Assembly: GCF_035762065.1 (NCBI RefSeq)
Contig: NZ_DASTPW010000034.1
Span: forward strand, 48,289 to 112,288
Length of the DNA: 64,000 nucleotides
Direction of reading: 5' to 3'
Origin: Methylibium sp035762065
Lineage (GTDB): Bacteria > Pseudomonadota > Gammaproteobacteria > Burkholderiales > Burkholderiaceae_C
The notes under the pieces were generated by a model. That model had not been told where the DNA came from. It was given only the letters and a program-made list of their open reading frames with translations, and made no database searches. Numbering within the stretch: position 1 is the stretch's first letter; the number at the start of each line of letters is the position of its first letter. Positions 48,451 through 57,545 of this stretch are shown here, one piece after another. The position numbers were made by a program, and so were the translations under genes.

Positions 48451-49479
48451 TCAGCCGCCGGCGAGCCGCTTGGCCATCGCGAAGGCGGCGATCAGGCTGG
48501 TCGGGTCGGCCCGGCCGCTGCCGGCGAGGTCGAAGGCGGTGCCGTGGTCCGGACTCGTGCGCACGAAAGGCAGGCCAAGCGTGACGTTGACGCCTTCGTC
48601 GAGCCCAAGGTACTTGACCGGGATCAGCCCCTGGTCGTGGTACATCGCGACGACCAGGTCGAAGGCGCCGGGGTGGCCCGGCGCGTGGCGTGCGCGCATG
48701 AAGACGGTGTCGGGTGCGAACGGGCCGTGCGCGTCGATGCCTTCGGCGCGCGCCGCCTCGATGGCCGGCGCGATGTGGCGGATTTCCTCGTCGCCGAACA
48801 GCCCGCCCTCCCCGGCATGCGGGTTCAAGCCGGCCACCGCGATGCGCGGCTTCGGCTGGCCCCAGCGCGCCGCGGCCGCGTGCGCGATGCGCAGCGTCTC
48901 GAGCACCGAGTTCGCGTTGACCGCCTCGATCGCCTGGCGCAGCGCCATGTGGATGCTGACCAGCACCGTCTTGAGCTGGTCGTTGGCCAGCATCATGCGC
49001 ACCGGCGGCGGCGGGCTGCCGGGCTCGGCCGCTTCGGCCTGCAGCATCTCGGTGTGGCCTGGGTAGGGCACGCCAGCCGCGGCCAGCGCCTCCTTGTGCA
49101 GGGGCGCGGTGACGATCGCCGGCACCTCGCCCGCGCGCGCGAGCCGCACCGCATGACGGATGCAGTCCGCGGCGAGCGCGCCGGCCTGCTTCACGGTGCG
49201 GCCGAAGACGAAGTCGTCGACGACGGCCGGCGACGCCGTCGCAACCGGCAGCACCGGCACGCAGCGCGGCGGGACCTCGAGCGCATCGGCCGGCCGCTCG
49301 ATCACCGCGACCGGCAGGCCCGCGGCGCCGCCGGCGATCGACGCGGCGCGGCGCAGCAGGCCGACGTCGCCGACGACGAAGCCGCCCGGCAGCGCGCCAC
49401 GCTCGAAGCCCATCGCGACCAGCTCCGGCCCGATGCCGCAGGCGTCGCCCATCGTGATCGCGATCGGTGGCTGATTCAT
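48451..49479 (-). CDS. pdxA: 4-hydroxythreonine-4-phosphate dehydrogenase
   Basis: NAD-dependent enzyme of pyridoxal phosphate synthesis, 342 aa. It starts MNQPPIAITMGDACGIGPEL, then has IVTAPLHKEAL, the metal-ligand His in GHTEML, and the C-terminal motifs LNPHAGEGG, DTVFMRAR, VAMYHDQGLIPVKYLG and TSPDHGTAFDLAG. Its start overlaps the nif3-like stop in an ATGA junction. PLP enzymes in the window (SgaA, GlyA, HisC) use its product. In many relatives pdxA lies with ksgA instead. Confidence 0.95.
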   Translation of the reverse strand: MNQPPIAITMGDACGIGPELVAMGFERGALPGGFVVGDVGLLRRAASIAGGAAGLPVAVIERPADALEVPPRCVPVLPVATASPAVVDDFVFGRTVKQAGALAADCIRHAVRLARAGEVPAIVTAPLHKEALAAAGVPYPGHTEMLQAEAAEPGSPPPPVRMMLANDQLKTVLVSIHMALRQAIEAVNANSVLETLRIAHAAAARWGQPKPRIAVAGLNPHAGEGGLFGDEEIRHIAPAIEAARAEGIDAHGPFAPDTVFMRARHAPGHPGAFDLVVAMYHDQGLIPVKYLGLDEGVNVTLGLPFVRTSPDHGTAFDLAGSGRADPTSLIAAFAMAKRLAGG

Positions 49480-50225
49480 GCTGGGTTCTCGATGTCGATG
49501 AACTGGTGTTCGAGCGCGAACAGCTCGGCCGCCTGCGCCGCGACGGCCGGCGCGCCGTAGCGCTCGGTCGCGTGGTGACCGCAGGCGTAGAAGGCGACGC
49601 CGGTCTCACGCGCGATGTGGGCCTGCGGCTCGGAGATCTCACCCGTCAGGTAGGCGTCGGCGCCGGCGGCGATCGCCGCTTCGAAGTAGCCCTGGGCGCC
49701 GCCGGTGCACCAGGCGATGCGCTTGATCATCCGGCCGTCGCCTTCGGCCACCACCGGCGCACGTGCCAGCCGGAACTGCAGCAACGCGGCCAGCGCCGCG
49801 CCGGTCATCGGCTGCGGCGCGCGGCCGATGAAGCCCAGGCGCTGCTTGCCGAAGCGGTCCTCGATGACGAACTTCAGCTTCGCGCCGAGCTGCGCGTTGT
49901 TGCCGTGAACCGGGTGGTCGTCGAGCGGCAGGTGATAGGCGAACAGGCTGATGTCGTGCTTCATCAGCAGCGCGACGCGCTTCTTCAGCCAGCCCGTCAG
50001 CGGCCCGGCGTGGCCGCGCCAGAACAGGCCGTGGTGGACGAAGATCGCGTCGGCCCGCGCATCGACCGCCGCCTCGATCAGCGCAAGGCTCGCAGTGACA
50101 CCCGAGACGAGCTTGGCAACCTCGCGCTTGCCCTCGATCTGCAGACCGTTCGGCCCATAATCTTCAAACCGTTCGGGCTCGAGCAGCGTCGCGAAGTAGC
50201 GGTCAAGATCGTCGCGGCTCGTCAT
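49476..50225 (-). CDS. Nif3-like dinuclear metal center protein
   Basis: A 249-aa member of the Nif3/YbgI/DUF34 family, forming hexamers with a two-metal site. Metal-ligand motifs are visible: IFVHHGLFWRG near residue 63 (HH) and YACGHHATERYGAPA near 215 (His plus Glu). It starts MTSRDDLDRYFATLLEPERF. The biochemical role is unsettled; it was annotated as GTP cyclohydrolase-like in the past. It sits beside degQ as in most betaproteobacteria. Confidence 0.92.
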   Translation of the reverse strand: MTSRDDLDRYFATLLEPERFEDYGPNGLQIEGKREVAKLVSGVTASLALIEAAVDARADAIFVHHGLFWRGHAGPLTGWLKKRVALLMKHDISLFAYHLPLDDHPVHGNNAQLGAKLKFVIEDRFGKQRLGFIGRAPQPMTGAALAALLQFRLARAPVVAEGDGRMIKRIAWCTGGAQGYFEAAIAAGADAYLTGEISEPQAHIARETGVAFYACGHHATERYGAPAVAAQAAELFALEHQFIDIENPA

Positions 50226-50275
50226 CGCCCCACCCCTCTTCCTTCGATGCGTCCCGGCGCGCTCGTGCGTTTCAC

Positions 50276-51448
50276 ATGCGCAAGACCTGGCTCATATTCT
50301 CGCAAGCCGTCACGGTCGCCGTGGCGGTGCTGTTCGTCGTCGCGACGCTGAAGCCGGATTGGCTGCAGCGCCGCGCCGGCTCGGCCAACCCCGTCCCGGT
50401 GCTGTTGCCCAGCGAGCCGGTGGCCACGAACCCGGGTGGTGCGGGCGTCGTGACCGGCGCGGCGAGCTACGCCGCGGCGGCGAAGCGGGCCGCGCCGGCG
50501 GTCGTCAGCATCGTCACGAGCAAGAGCGCCAGTTCGCGTCACCCGCGCGGCGACGACCCCTGGTTCCGGTACTTCTTCGGAGAGCAGTCACCGTCGCCGG
50601 GCGGCATCGGCTCGGGCGTGATCGTCAGCGCGAACGGCTACGTGCTGACCAACAACCACGTGATCGACGGCATGGACGGCATCGAGGTCGCGTTGTCCGA
50701 CGGCCGGCGCGCGAAAGCCGAGGTGATCGGCGCCGACCCGGAGGCCGACCTCGCGGTGCTGCGCATCGCCCTGGACAAGCTGCCGGTGGTCGCCTTCGGG
50801 GATTCCGACGCGCTGCAGGTGGGCGATGTCGTGCTCGCGATCGGCAACCCGTTCGGCGTCGGCCAGACGGTCACCGCGGGCATCGTCTCGGCGCTCGGCC
50901 GCAACTCGCTGGGCATCAACACCTTCGAGAACTTCATCCAGACCGATGCGGCGATCAACCCCGGCAATTCCGGCGGCGCGCTGGTCGATGCCGCGGGCAG
51001 CCTGATGGGCGTCAACACCGCAATCTATTCGCGCTCGGGGGGCAACCTGGGCATCGGCTTCGCCATCCCCGCCACCACCGCACGGCAGGTGATGGACGCG
51101 CTGATCCGCGACGGCCAGGTCACCCGCGGCTGGATCGGCGTCGAGCCCCGCGAGCTGACCCCCGAGATCGCGGAGACCTTCAAGCTGCCGGCCACGCGCG
51201 GCGTGCTGATCACCGGCGTGTTGCAAGGCGGCCCGGCCGGCGAAGCCGGGCTCAAGCCGGGCGACGTGGTGCAGCGCGTCGGCGAGGAGCGGGTGGACAA
51301 CACCGCGCAGCTGCTCAACGCGGTTGCGGCGTTGAAGCCGAAGTCCAAGGCCAGCCTCGGCGTGCAGCGCGGCGAGCGCGAACTGGAGCTGGAAGTGCTG
51401 GTGGCCCAGCGGCCCAAGCAGTTGCAGGCCCAGGCACGGGACCAGTGA
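50276..51448 (+). CDS. Trypsin-like serine protease with one PDZ domain (DegQ/DegS type)
   Basis: Envelope quality-control protease, 390 aa. An N-terminal segment (VTVAVAVLFVVATLK, about residues 12–26) looks like an uncleaved membrane anchor. The protease domain has a full triad: His in LTNNHVIDG, Asp in EADLAVLRI, and Ser in NPGNSGGALVDA. A single PDZ domain follows (about 280–375). One PDZ and the anchor resemble DegS, which senses misfolded outer-membrane proteins, but family naming (DegQ, MucD) varies. It is divergent from nif3. Confidence 0.92.
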   Translation: MRKTWLIFSQAVTVAVAVLFVVATLKPDWLQRRAGSANPVPVLLPSEPVATNPGGAGVVTGAASYAAAAKRAAPAVVSIVTSKSASSRHPRGDDPWFRYFFGEQSPSPGGIGSGVIVSANGYVLTNNHVIDGMDGIEVALSDGRRAKAEVIGADPEADLAVLRIALDKLPVVAFGDSDALQVGDVVLAIGNPFGVGQTVTAGIVSALGRNSLGINTFENFIQTDAAINPGNSGGALVDAAGSLMGVNTAIYSRSGGNLGIGFAIPATTARQVMDALIRDGQVTRGWIGVEPRELTPEIAETFKLPATRGVLITGVLQGGPAGEAGLKPGDVVQRVGEERVDNTAQLLNAVAALKPKSKASLGVQRGERELELEVLVAQRPKQLQAQARDQ

Positions 51449-51464
51449 TCCCGGCGCGGCCGCT

Positions 51465-52247
51465 TCAGGCGGCCTTGCCTTCTTCCTCGGGCGCCTTCGA
51501 GGGCTTGACGAACAGGCCCGCCGCCCAGATGCCGATCTCGTAGAGCAAGCACATCGGCACCGCCAGGGCGAGCTGCGAGATCACGTCCGGCGGCGTGACC
51601 ACCGCGGCGATCACGAAGGCCAGCACGATGAAGTAGCCGCGAAAGCCCTTGAGCTGCGCCACCGTCACCAGGCCGACCTTCACCAGCAGCACCACAACGA
51701 TCGGCACCTGGAACGCAAGCCCGAACGCGATGTACAGGCCCAGGATGCTTTCGACGTAGGAGGCGATGTCGGGCGTCGCCGCCACGCTCTCCGGCGTGAA
51801 CTGCTGGATGAAAGTGAACATCTTGTCGAGCACGAAGAACTGCACGAAGGCAATGCCGCCGTAGGCGAGCAGGCTGCCGAAGATGATCAGCGGCAGCGCA
51901 AAACGCTTCTCGTGCTTGTAGAGCCCCGGCGCGACGAAGGCCCACAGCTGGTACATGAGCCACGGCAGCGCGAGCAGCACCGCGCCGAGGAACAGCACCT
52001 TCAGCGGGATGAAGAACGGCGAGAAGACGCCGACCGCGATCAGTTTCGCGTCGGGCGGCATGTGGTTGCGGATCGGGATCGCGATCCAGTCGATCAGCCT
52101 CGACGGCCCCGGCCACAGCGCGAGCGCGCCGAGCGTGATGCCGAGGCCGTAAACGCAATACAGCAGCCGGTCGCGCAGTTCGACGAGGTGGGCGACGAAG
52201 GGCTGCTCGCTGCCTTCGAGCTCGTCCTTGGTATCGAAATCGGCCAC
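51465..52247 (-). CDS. tatC: Twin-arginine translocase subunit TatC
   Basis: Receptor of the Tat pathway, 260 aa with six membrane helices. It has FVAHLVELRDRLLYC near the N-terminus, PWLMYQLWAFVAPGLYKHEK, and the conserved FVIAAVVTPPDVISQLALAVPM. I chose the GTG at 52247 (VADFDTKDELEG), which is 7 bases after the tatB stop, since upstream residues in frame are arginine-rich and unlike the family. It converges on the protease gene with a 16-base gap. Confidence 0.95.
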   Translation of the reverse strand: MADFDTKDELEGSEQPFVAHLVELRDRLLYCVYGLGITLGALALWPGPSRLIDWIAIPIRNHMPPDAKLIAVGVFSPFFIPLKVLFLGAVLLALPWLMYQLWAFVAPGLYKHEKRFALPLIIFGSLLAYGGIAFVQFFVLDKMFTFIQQFTPESVAATPDIASYVESILGLYIAFGLAFQVPIVVVLLVKVGLVTVAQLKGFRGYFIVLAFVIAAVVTPPDVISQLALAVPMCLLYEIGIWAAGLFVKPSKAPEEEGKAA

Positions 52248-52254
52248 GAGCGAT

Positions 52255-52749
52255 TCAGCTCGCGCGCGGCGGGCGGAAGCGCGCCACCCGCGCCGCGCCC
52301 GACAGCGCCTTGGCGCGCACGCCGTGGCGGTGGCGGTACCACTGAGGCACCGCACCGCGCTTGACGCGCCAGTTCTTCTTCGGCGGCTTGTAGTCGAGCG
52401 GCGGCTCGGCCAGCGTGCTGCCGGCGTGCCAAGCGTCGGCCGGGGCCGCGTCGGGGCTCGAGGCGATCGAGTTCCACGTCGAGTTTATCTCGCTGCTGGC
52501 CTGCTGCACTTCGGCGTGGACGTTCTTCTCCACGTCGCGCGCCGCGTCCTCGAACTGCGTCTTCATCTTTTTGAGCTCTTCGAGCTCGATCGACCGGTTG
52601 ACCTCGGCCTTCACGTCGGCGACGTAGCGCTGCGCCTTGCCCATCAGGTGCCCGACGGTGCGGGCGACCCGCGGCAGCTTCTCGGGGCCGATGACGATCA
52701 GCGCCACCGCGCCGATCAGCGCGAGCTTGTCGAAGCCGAAGTCGATCAT
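52255..52749 (-). CDS. tatB: Sec-independent translocase protein TatB
   Basis: Tat pathway component, 164 aa. It begins MIDFGFDKLALIGAVALIVI with a short membrane helix, then the GPEKLPRVARTVG hinge and an amphipathic helix and coiled region. The C-terminal third is basic and Pro-rich. ATG 52749 gives the canonical N-terminus. It lies between tatA (19 bases) and tatC (7 bases). Confidence 0.94.
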   Translation of the reverse strand: MIDFGFDKLALIGAVALIVIGPEKLPRVARTVGHLMGKAQRYVADVKAEVNRSIELEELKKMKTQFEDAARDVEKNVHAEVQQASSEINSTWNSIASSPDAAPADAWHAGSTLAEPPLDYKPPKKNWRVKRGAVPQWYRHRHGVRAKALSGAARVARFRPPRAS

Positions 52750-52768
52750 CGGAAGGCCGCGCCGGCGG

Positions 52769-53002
52769 TCAGACCTTGTGCTTCGCGTCGACGTCGACGG
52801 TGTTGGGGTCGGCGGCCTTGTTGGCGGTGACTTGCTGCGAAGGCTCGGCCGGCGCACCGGCCGAGCCGTCCTTCATGCCGTCCTTGAAACCCTTGACGGC
52901 GCCGCCGAGGTCGCCGCCGATGTTCTTCAACTTCTTCGTGCCGAAGATCAGCACGACGATCAGCAGCACGATCAGCCAGTGCCAGACACTGAAGGAACCC
53001 AT
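52769..53002 (-). CDS. tatA: Sec-independent translocase protein TatA
   Basis: Pore-forming Tat component, 77 aa. It starts MGSFSVWHWLIVLLIVVLIF, the single membrane helix, then GTKKLKNIGGDLGGAVKGFK, the amphipathic helix. A GAACACC-like leader precedes it with AGGAG near the ATG. It is the first gene of tatABC. Confidence 0.96.
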   Translation of the reverse strand: MGSFSVWHWLIVLLIVVLIFGTKKLKNIGGDLGGAVKGFKDGMKDGSAGAPAEPSQQVTANKAADPNTVDVDAKHKV

Positions 53003-53083
53003 GGTGTTCTCCTGAGGAGCGAAAAGCGCCCGAAATTCTAGGGGGCGCGCGTGTCGGAGCCGGGTCGCGGCCTGCGGTTCCGG

Positions 53084-53431
53084 TCAGCCCTTGGTCCAGG
53101 GCCGCGGGCCGCCCATGACGTGCATGTGCAGGTGGGGCACCTCCTGGAGGCCGTCCTTGCCGGTGTTGATCAGCGTGCGAAAGCCGTTGCTGACGCCCAG
53201 CTGCTTCATCAGCCGGGGCGCGAGCGTCAGCATCCGTCCCATCAACTCGGCATCGTCGTCGCCGACGTCGGCAAGGCTTTCGATGTGCTGCTTGGGCACG
53301 ATCAGCACATGCACCGGTGCCCAGGGCGCGATGTCGTGGAAAGCGAGCAGCTGCTCGTCCTCGTGGGCTTTGCGGCTCGGGATCTGGCCGGCGACGATCT
53401 TGCAGAAGATGCAGTTCGGATCGGTGTGCAT
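53084..53431 (-). CDS. hinT: HinT-type histidine triad nucleotide-binding protein
   Basis: A 115-aa purine nucleotide phosphoramidase. It has NCIFCKIVAGQIPS at the start, the IVPKQHIESL region, and the HIT triad VPHLHMHVMGG at about residue 100. ATG 53431 gives the family N-terminus; more upstream codons in frame are unlike it. It lies between the DUF4870 gene and tatA, as in most Burkholderiales. Confidence 0.94.
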   Translation of the reverse strand: MHTDPNCIFCKIVAGQIPSRKAHEDEQLLAFHDIAPWAPVHVLIVPKQHIESLADVGDDDAELMGRMLTLAPRLMKQLGVSNGFRTLINTGKDGLQEVPHLHMHVMGGPRPWTKG

Positions 53432-53445
53432 GGCGGCGCGTCGGT

Positions 53446-53823
53446 TCAGGTGGGCATCGGCTGGTTGCCGTTCAGGTTCAGCCAGCCGCGCACGATGCGG
53501 TAGAGGAACCAGATCGAGATCACCGCCCAGGCGATAGCGCCCGGGAGGTAGAGCGCAAGGAACAGCGGCAAGGTGATCACGTAGAGCGCGCCAGCCCACA
53601 ACACCGACCGGATGCGCCAGCGGAAGTGCGATTCCTGCCAGGTGCCCACGGCATCGTCGCGCTTCACCATGTCAATGATGAAAGCGACGAGCAGCAGCGC
53701 GATGCCGGGCTGGAAGCTGGGGATCACGGCACCTACCGCGACGATCAGGTGCAGCACATAACTCACCGTGCCGATGGTCTTCAGCGAACGCTCACGCTCG
53801 CCAGCGTCGATCAACGGGTTCAT
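53446..53823 (-). CDS. DUF4870-like small membrane protein
   Basis: A 125-aa membrane protein with three hydrophobic segments (about residues 20–52, 72–98 and 94–112). It starts MNPLIDAGERERSLKTIG and its layout matches the DUF4870-type proteins found in his operons of betaproteobacteria. Its ATG overlaps the hisE stop (ATGA). Function is unknown. Confidence 0.82.
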   Translation of the reverse strand: MNPLIDAGERERSLKTIGTVSYVLHLIVAVGAVIPSFQPGIALLLVAFIIDMVKRDDAVGTWQESHFRWRIRSVLWAGALYVITLPLFLALYLPGAIAWAVISIWFLYRIVRGWLNLNGNQPMPT

Positions 53824-54215
53824 GGCTGCTCGGCCTCCTTCGGCCCGCAAATGGCGGCATCCGGCCGTTCCGCAAGGTCGCGGGCATCGGCTTTGCGCGC
53901 GGCGAACTCCTCGAGGCCGGACAGCCCCTCGCGCCGCTCGAGTTCGGCCAGCACGTCGGCGGGCGTCAGCCCGAAGCGGGCAAGCGCGAGCATCGTGTGG
54001 AACCAGAGGTCTGCGGCTTCGTAGACGATCTTCTCGGGCACCCCGTCCTTCGCGGCCATCACGAACTCGCATGCCTCTTCGCCGACCTTCTTCAGCATCG
54101 CGTCGGTGCCCTTGTCGAACAGGCGCGCGACGTAGCTCTTGCTCGGGTCGCCGGCGCGGCGCTGCTCGATCACCGCGGCGAGCCGCGCGAGCGTGTCGTT
54201 CGAGCTGACGCTCAT
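53820..54215 (-). CDS. hisE: Phosphoribosyl-ATP pyrophosphatase
   Basis: Second step of histidine synthesis, 131 aa, MazG-like all-helical fold. Key residues are in KKVGEEACEFVMAAK (Glu-rich metal site) and YEAADLWFHTMLALAR. It is separate from hisI, unlike the fused hisIE of enterobacteria, and overlaps hisI by 4 bases. Confidence 0.95.
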   Translation of the reverse strand: MSVSSNDTLARLAAVIEQRRAGDPSKSYVARLFDKGTDAMLKKVGEEACEFVMAAKDGVPEKIVYEAADLWFHTMLALARFGLTPADVLAELERREGLSGLEEFAARKADARDLAERPDAAICGPKEAEQP

Positions 54216-54601
54216 TTGTAGATGCGCTCCGGGTCTGCGAGAACAGGGTCGACGGCATGCCAGCCTTCGCCGTCGTGGCGCTGGAAGAAGCAGCTGTGCC
54301 GCCCGGTGTGGCAGGCGATCGACGGATCGTGGCCGAGTTGGTCGACCTTGAGCAGCAACACGTCGCGGTCGCAGTCGAGCCGCATCTCGCGCACCTTCTG
54401 GATGTTTCCGCTCTCCTCGCCCTTGTGCCAAAGGCGCTGGCGCGAGCGGCTCCAGTAGACGGCCTCGCCCGTCTCGGCGGTCTTCGCAAGCGCTTCCCGG
54501 TTCATCCACGCGAACATCAGCACGTCGCCGCTCGAGACTTCCTGGGCGATCACGGGAAGCAGGCCGCGCTCGTCCCAGGTGATGTCGTCGAGCCAGCTCA
54601 T
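54212..54601 (-). CDS. hisI: Phosphoribosyl-AMP cyclohydrolase
   Basis: Third step of histidine synthesis, 129 aa. Zinc and magnesium ligands are visible in LDCDRDVLLLKVDQ (CDxD) and in HTGRHSCFF. VLMFAWMNREAL and YWSRSRQRLWHKGEESGN are family motifs. It follows hisF by 34 bases. Confidence 0.96.
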   Translation of the reverse strand: MSWLDDITWDERGLLPVIAQEVSSGDVLMFAWMNREALAKTAETGEAVYWSRSRQRLWHKGEESGNIQKVREMRLDCDRDVLLLKVDQLGHDPSIACHTGRHSCFFQRHDGEGWHAVDPVLADPERIYK

Positions 54602-54635
54602 GCGGCCCAGTTTAGCGACCGTCCCGCAAGCGGGA

Positions 54636-55397
<762 letters not shown>

Positions 55398-55429
55398 GTC
55401 AGAGCTCGCTTCGTGGGCCTTCGAGCACG

Positions 55430-56176
55430 TCAGGCTTCGGCGTTGAGCGCGTCCGCCCGCGCCTGGGCCGCTGCGAAATCGAGGTCGCCGGTGTAGATCG
55501 CCCGCCCGCAGATCACGCCTTCGATGCCTTCGCTTTCGACCGCGCAGAGCTGCTCGATGTCGGCCAGCCCCTTCAGTCCGCCGGAGGCGATCACCGGGAT
55601 CGTCAGCGCCTGCGCCAGCTTCACCGTCGCTTCGATGTTGATGCCGGTGAGCATGCCGTCGCGGCCGATGTCGGTGTAGATCACGCCCTCGACGCCGTGA
55701 TCCTCGAACTTCTTCGCGAGGTCGATGACCTCGTGGCCGGTCATCTTGCTCCAGCCGTCGGTCGCGACCTTGCCGTCCTTCGCGTCGAGCCCGACGATGA
55801 TGTGGCCGCCGAAGGCCGTGCAGGCGTCGCTGAGGAAGCCCGGGTTCTTCACCGCGGCGGTGCCGATGATGATGTAGCTCAGGCCGTCGTCGAGGTAGCG
55901 CTCGATGGTGTCGAGGTCGCGGATGCCGCCGCCGAGCTGCACCGGGATCTCGTCGCCGACTTCCTTCAGGATGGCCTTGATCGCCGGCTCGTTGACCGGC
56001 TTGCCGGCGAAGGCGCCGTTGAGGTCCACCAAATGCAAGCGGCGCGCGCCGGCGTCGAGCCATCGGCGGGCCATCGCGGCCGGGTCGTCCCCGAAAGTGG
56101 TGGCGGCCCTCATGTCGCCTTGTTGGAGGCGCACGCAACGACCGTCTTTCAGGTCGATCGCCGGAATCAGCAACAT
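55430..56176 (-). CDS. hisA: Phosphoribosylformimino-5-aminoimidazole carboxamide ribotide isomerase
   Basis: Fourth step of histidine synthesis, a TIM barrel of 248 aa. It starts MLLIPAIDLKDGRCVRLQQG with the catalytic Asp, has LHLVDLNGAFAG, QLGGGIRD, IIIGTAAVKNP, IYTDIGRDGMLTG with the second Asp, and VIASGGLKG. ATG 56176 gives this standard N-terminus. Gap to hisF is 32 bases. Confidence 0.96.
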   Translation of the reverse strand: MLLIPAIDLKDGRCVRLQQGDMRAATTFGDDPAAMARRWLDAGARRLHLVDLNGAFAGKPVNEPAIKAILKEVGDEIPVQLGGGIRDLDTIERYLDDGLSYIIIGTAAVKNPGFLSDACTAFGGHIIVGLDAKDGKVATDGWSKMTGHEVIDLAKKFEDHGVEGVIYTDIGRDGMLTGINIEATVKLAQALTIPVIASGGLKGLADIEQLCAVESEGIEGVICGRAIYTGDLDFAAAQARADALNAEA

Positions 56177-56204
56177 CGCTCGCGCGGGAAAAGAGGAACG
56201 GAGG

Positions 56205-56864
56205 TCAGGGACGCCAGCCGAGGAAGTTGCGGTAGAGGGCCAAGCCGTGGGCCGCGCTCTTCTCGGGGTGGAACTGGGTCGCAAAAATGTTATCCCGCGC
56301 CACCGCACTGGTAAAGGCGGCGCCGTACTCGGTTTCACCCACGGAATGCGCCGCGTCGGCGGTCTCGGCGTAGTAGCTGTGCACGAAATAGAACCAGCTG
56401 CGGTCGGGCACGCCCTGCCAGAGCGGGTGCGCCCGTGGCTGCGCGACACGGTTCCAGCCCATCTGCGGCACCTTGAAGCGGCTGCCGTCCGGCTGCAGAC
56501 GGCCGTCCAGCCGGAAGCGGCGCACGCGGCCGGCGATCAGGCCGAGGCCGGGGGTGTCCTGCTCCTCGCTGTGGTCGAGCAGCATCTGCATGCCCACGCA
56601 CACGCCCATCAGCGGTTTGGCGAGCGCAGCGTCGAGCACCGCGTCGAGCAGCGCGCCGCCGTCGGCCTCGCGCAGCTCGCGCATGCAGTCGCGCATCGCG
56701 CCCTGGCCTGGCAACACGACGCGCTCGGCCGTGCGCACCGCGTCGGCCCGCGCGGTGACCACGACCTCGACGTCGCCCGCCTCGCGCGCCGCATGCAGCA
56801 CCGCCTGAGAGACCGAGCGCAGGTTGCCCATGCCGTAGTCGATCACCGCGACGGTGCGCTTCAT
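56205..56864 (-). CDS. hisH: Imidazole glycerol phosphate synthase, glutamine amidotransferase subunit
   Basis: Class I amidotransferase that supplies ammonia to HisF, 219 aa. The triad is present: Cys in MGVCVGMQMLLD near residue 87, and His plus Glu in FATQFHPEKSAAHG near 200. It starts VAVIDYGMGNLRSV. An 81-base gap with no recognised gene separates it from hisB. Confidence 0.95.
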   Translation of the reverse strand: MKRTVAVIDYGMGNLRSVSQAVLHAAREAGDVEVVVTARADAVRTAERVVLPGQGAMRDCMRELREADGGALLDAVLDAALAKPLMGVCVGMQMLLDHSEEQDTPGLGLIAGRVRRFRLDGRLQPDGSRFKVPQMGWNRVAQPRAHPLWQGVPDRSWFYFVHSYYAETADAAHSVGETEYGAAFTSAVARDNIFATQFHPEKSAAHGLALYRNFLGWRP

Positions 56865-56945
56865 CTCGATGCCGCCCGGCTGCCTGCGAGCACCAAGCGC
56901 TGCGTCTGGAGGCAGCGAGGCGGATGGAGGCGTGCGCGCTTCATC

Positions 56946-57545
56946 TCAGAGGCTGCCCTTCGTCGAAGGAACGACGCCGGCCATCCGCGCGTCACGCTCC
57001 AGCGCCATGCGCAGCGCGCGTGCGAAGGCCTTGAAGACCGTCTCGCACTGGTGGTGCGCGTTGTCGCCGTGCAGGTTGTCGATGTGCAGCGTGACGCCGG
57101 CGTGGTTGACGAAGCCCTGGAAGAACTCGTAGACGAGCTGCGTGTCCAGTGCGCCCACCATGCCCGCCTTGAAATCGACGCGCATGTGCAGCCCCGGCCG
57201 GCCGGAGAAATCGACGACCACGCGCGACAGCGCCTCGTCGAGCGGCACGTAGGCGTGGCCGTAGCGACGCAGTCCTTTCTTGTCGCCGACGGCCTTCGCG
57301 AAGGCCTGGCCGAGCGCGATGCCGACGTCTTCGACCGTGTGGTGGCCGTCGATGTGCAAGTCGCCCTCGGCTTCGATCTCGAGGTCGATCAGCCCGTGGC
57401 GGGCCAGCTGGTCGAGCATGTGGTCGAAGAAGCCGATGCCGGTGGCGAGCTTGGCGACGCCGCTGCCGTCGAGGTTGACGCGGATGCGGATCTTCGTTTC
57501 CGCCGTGTCGCGGCGGACTTCGGCAATACGGTCTTCGGCGGTCAT
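56946..57545 (-). CDS. hisB: Imidazoleglycerol-phosphate dehydratase
   Basis: Monofunctional dehydratase of 199 aa, without the phosphatase domain of enterobacterial HisB. Its manganese ligands are in FFDHMLDQLARHG, DGHHTVEDVG and NAHHQCETVFKA. The histidinol-phosphatase must be encoded elsewhere. Its ATG overlaps the hisC stop by 4 bases. Confidence 0.96.
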   Translation of the reverse strand: MTAEDRIAEVRRDTAETKIRIRVNLDGSGVAKLATGIGFFDHMLDQLARHGLIDLEIEAEGDLHIDGHHTVEDVGIALGQAFAKAVGDKKGLRRYGHAYVPLDEALSRVVVDFSGRPGLHMRVDFKAGMVGALDTQLVYEFFQGFVNHAGVTLHIDNLHGDNAHHQCETVFKAFARALRMALERDARMAGVVPSTKGSL

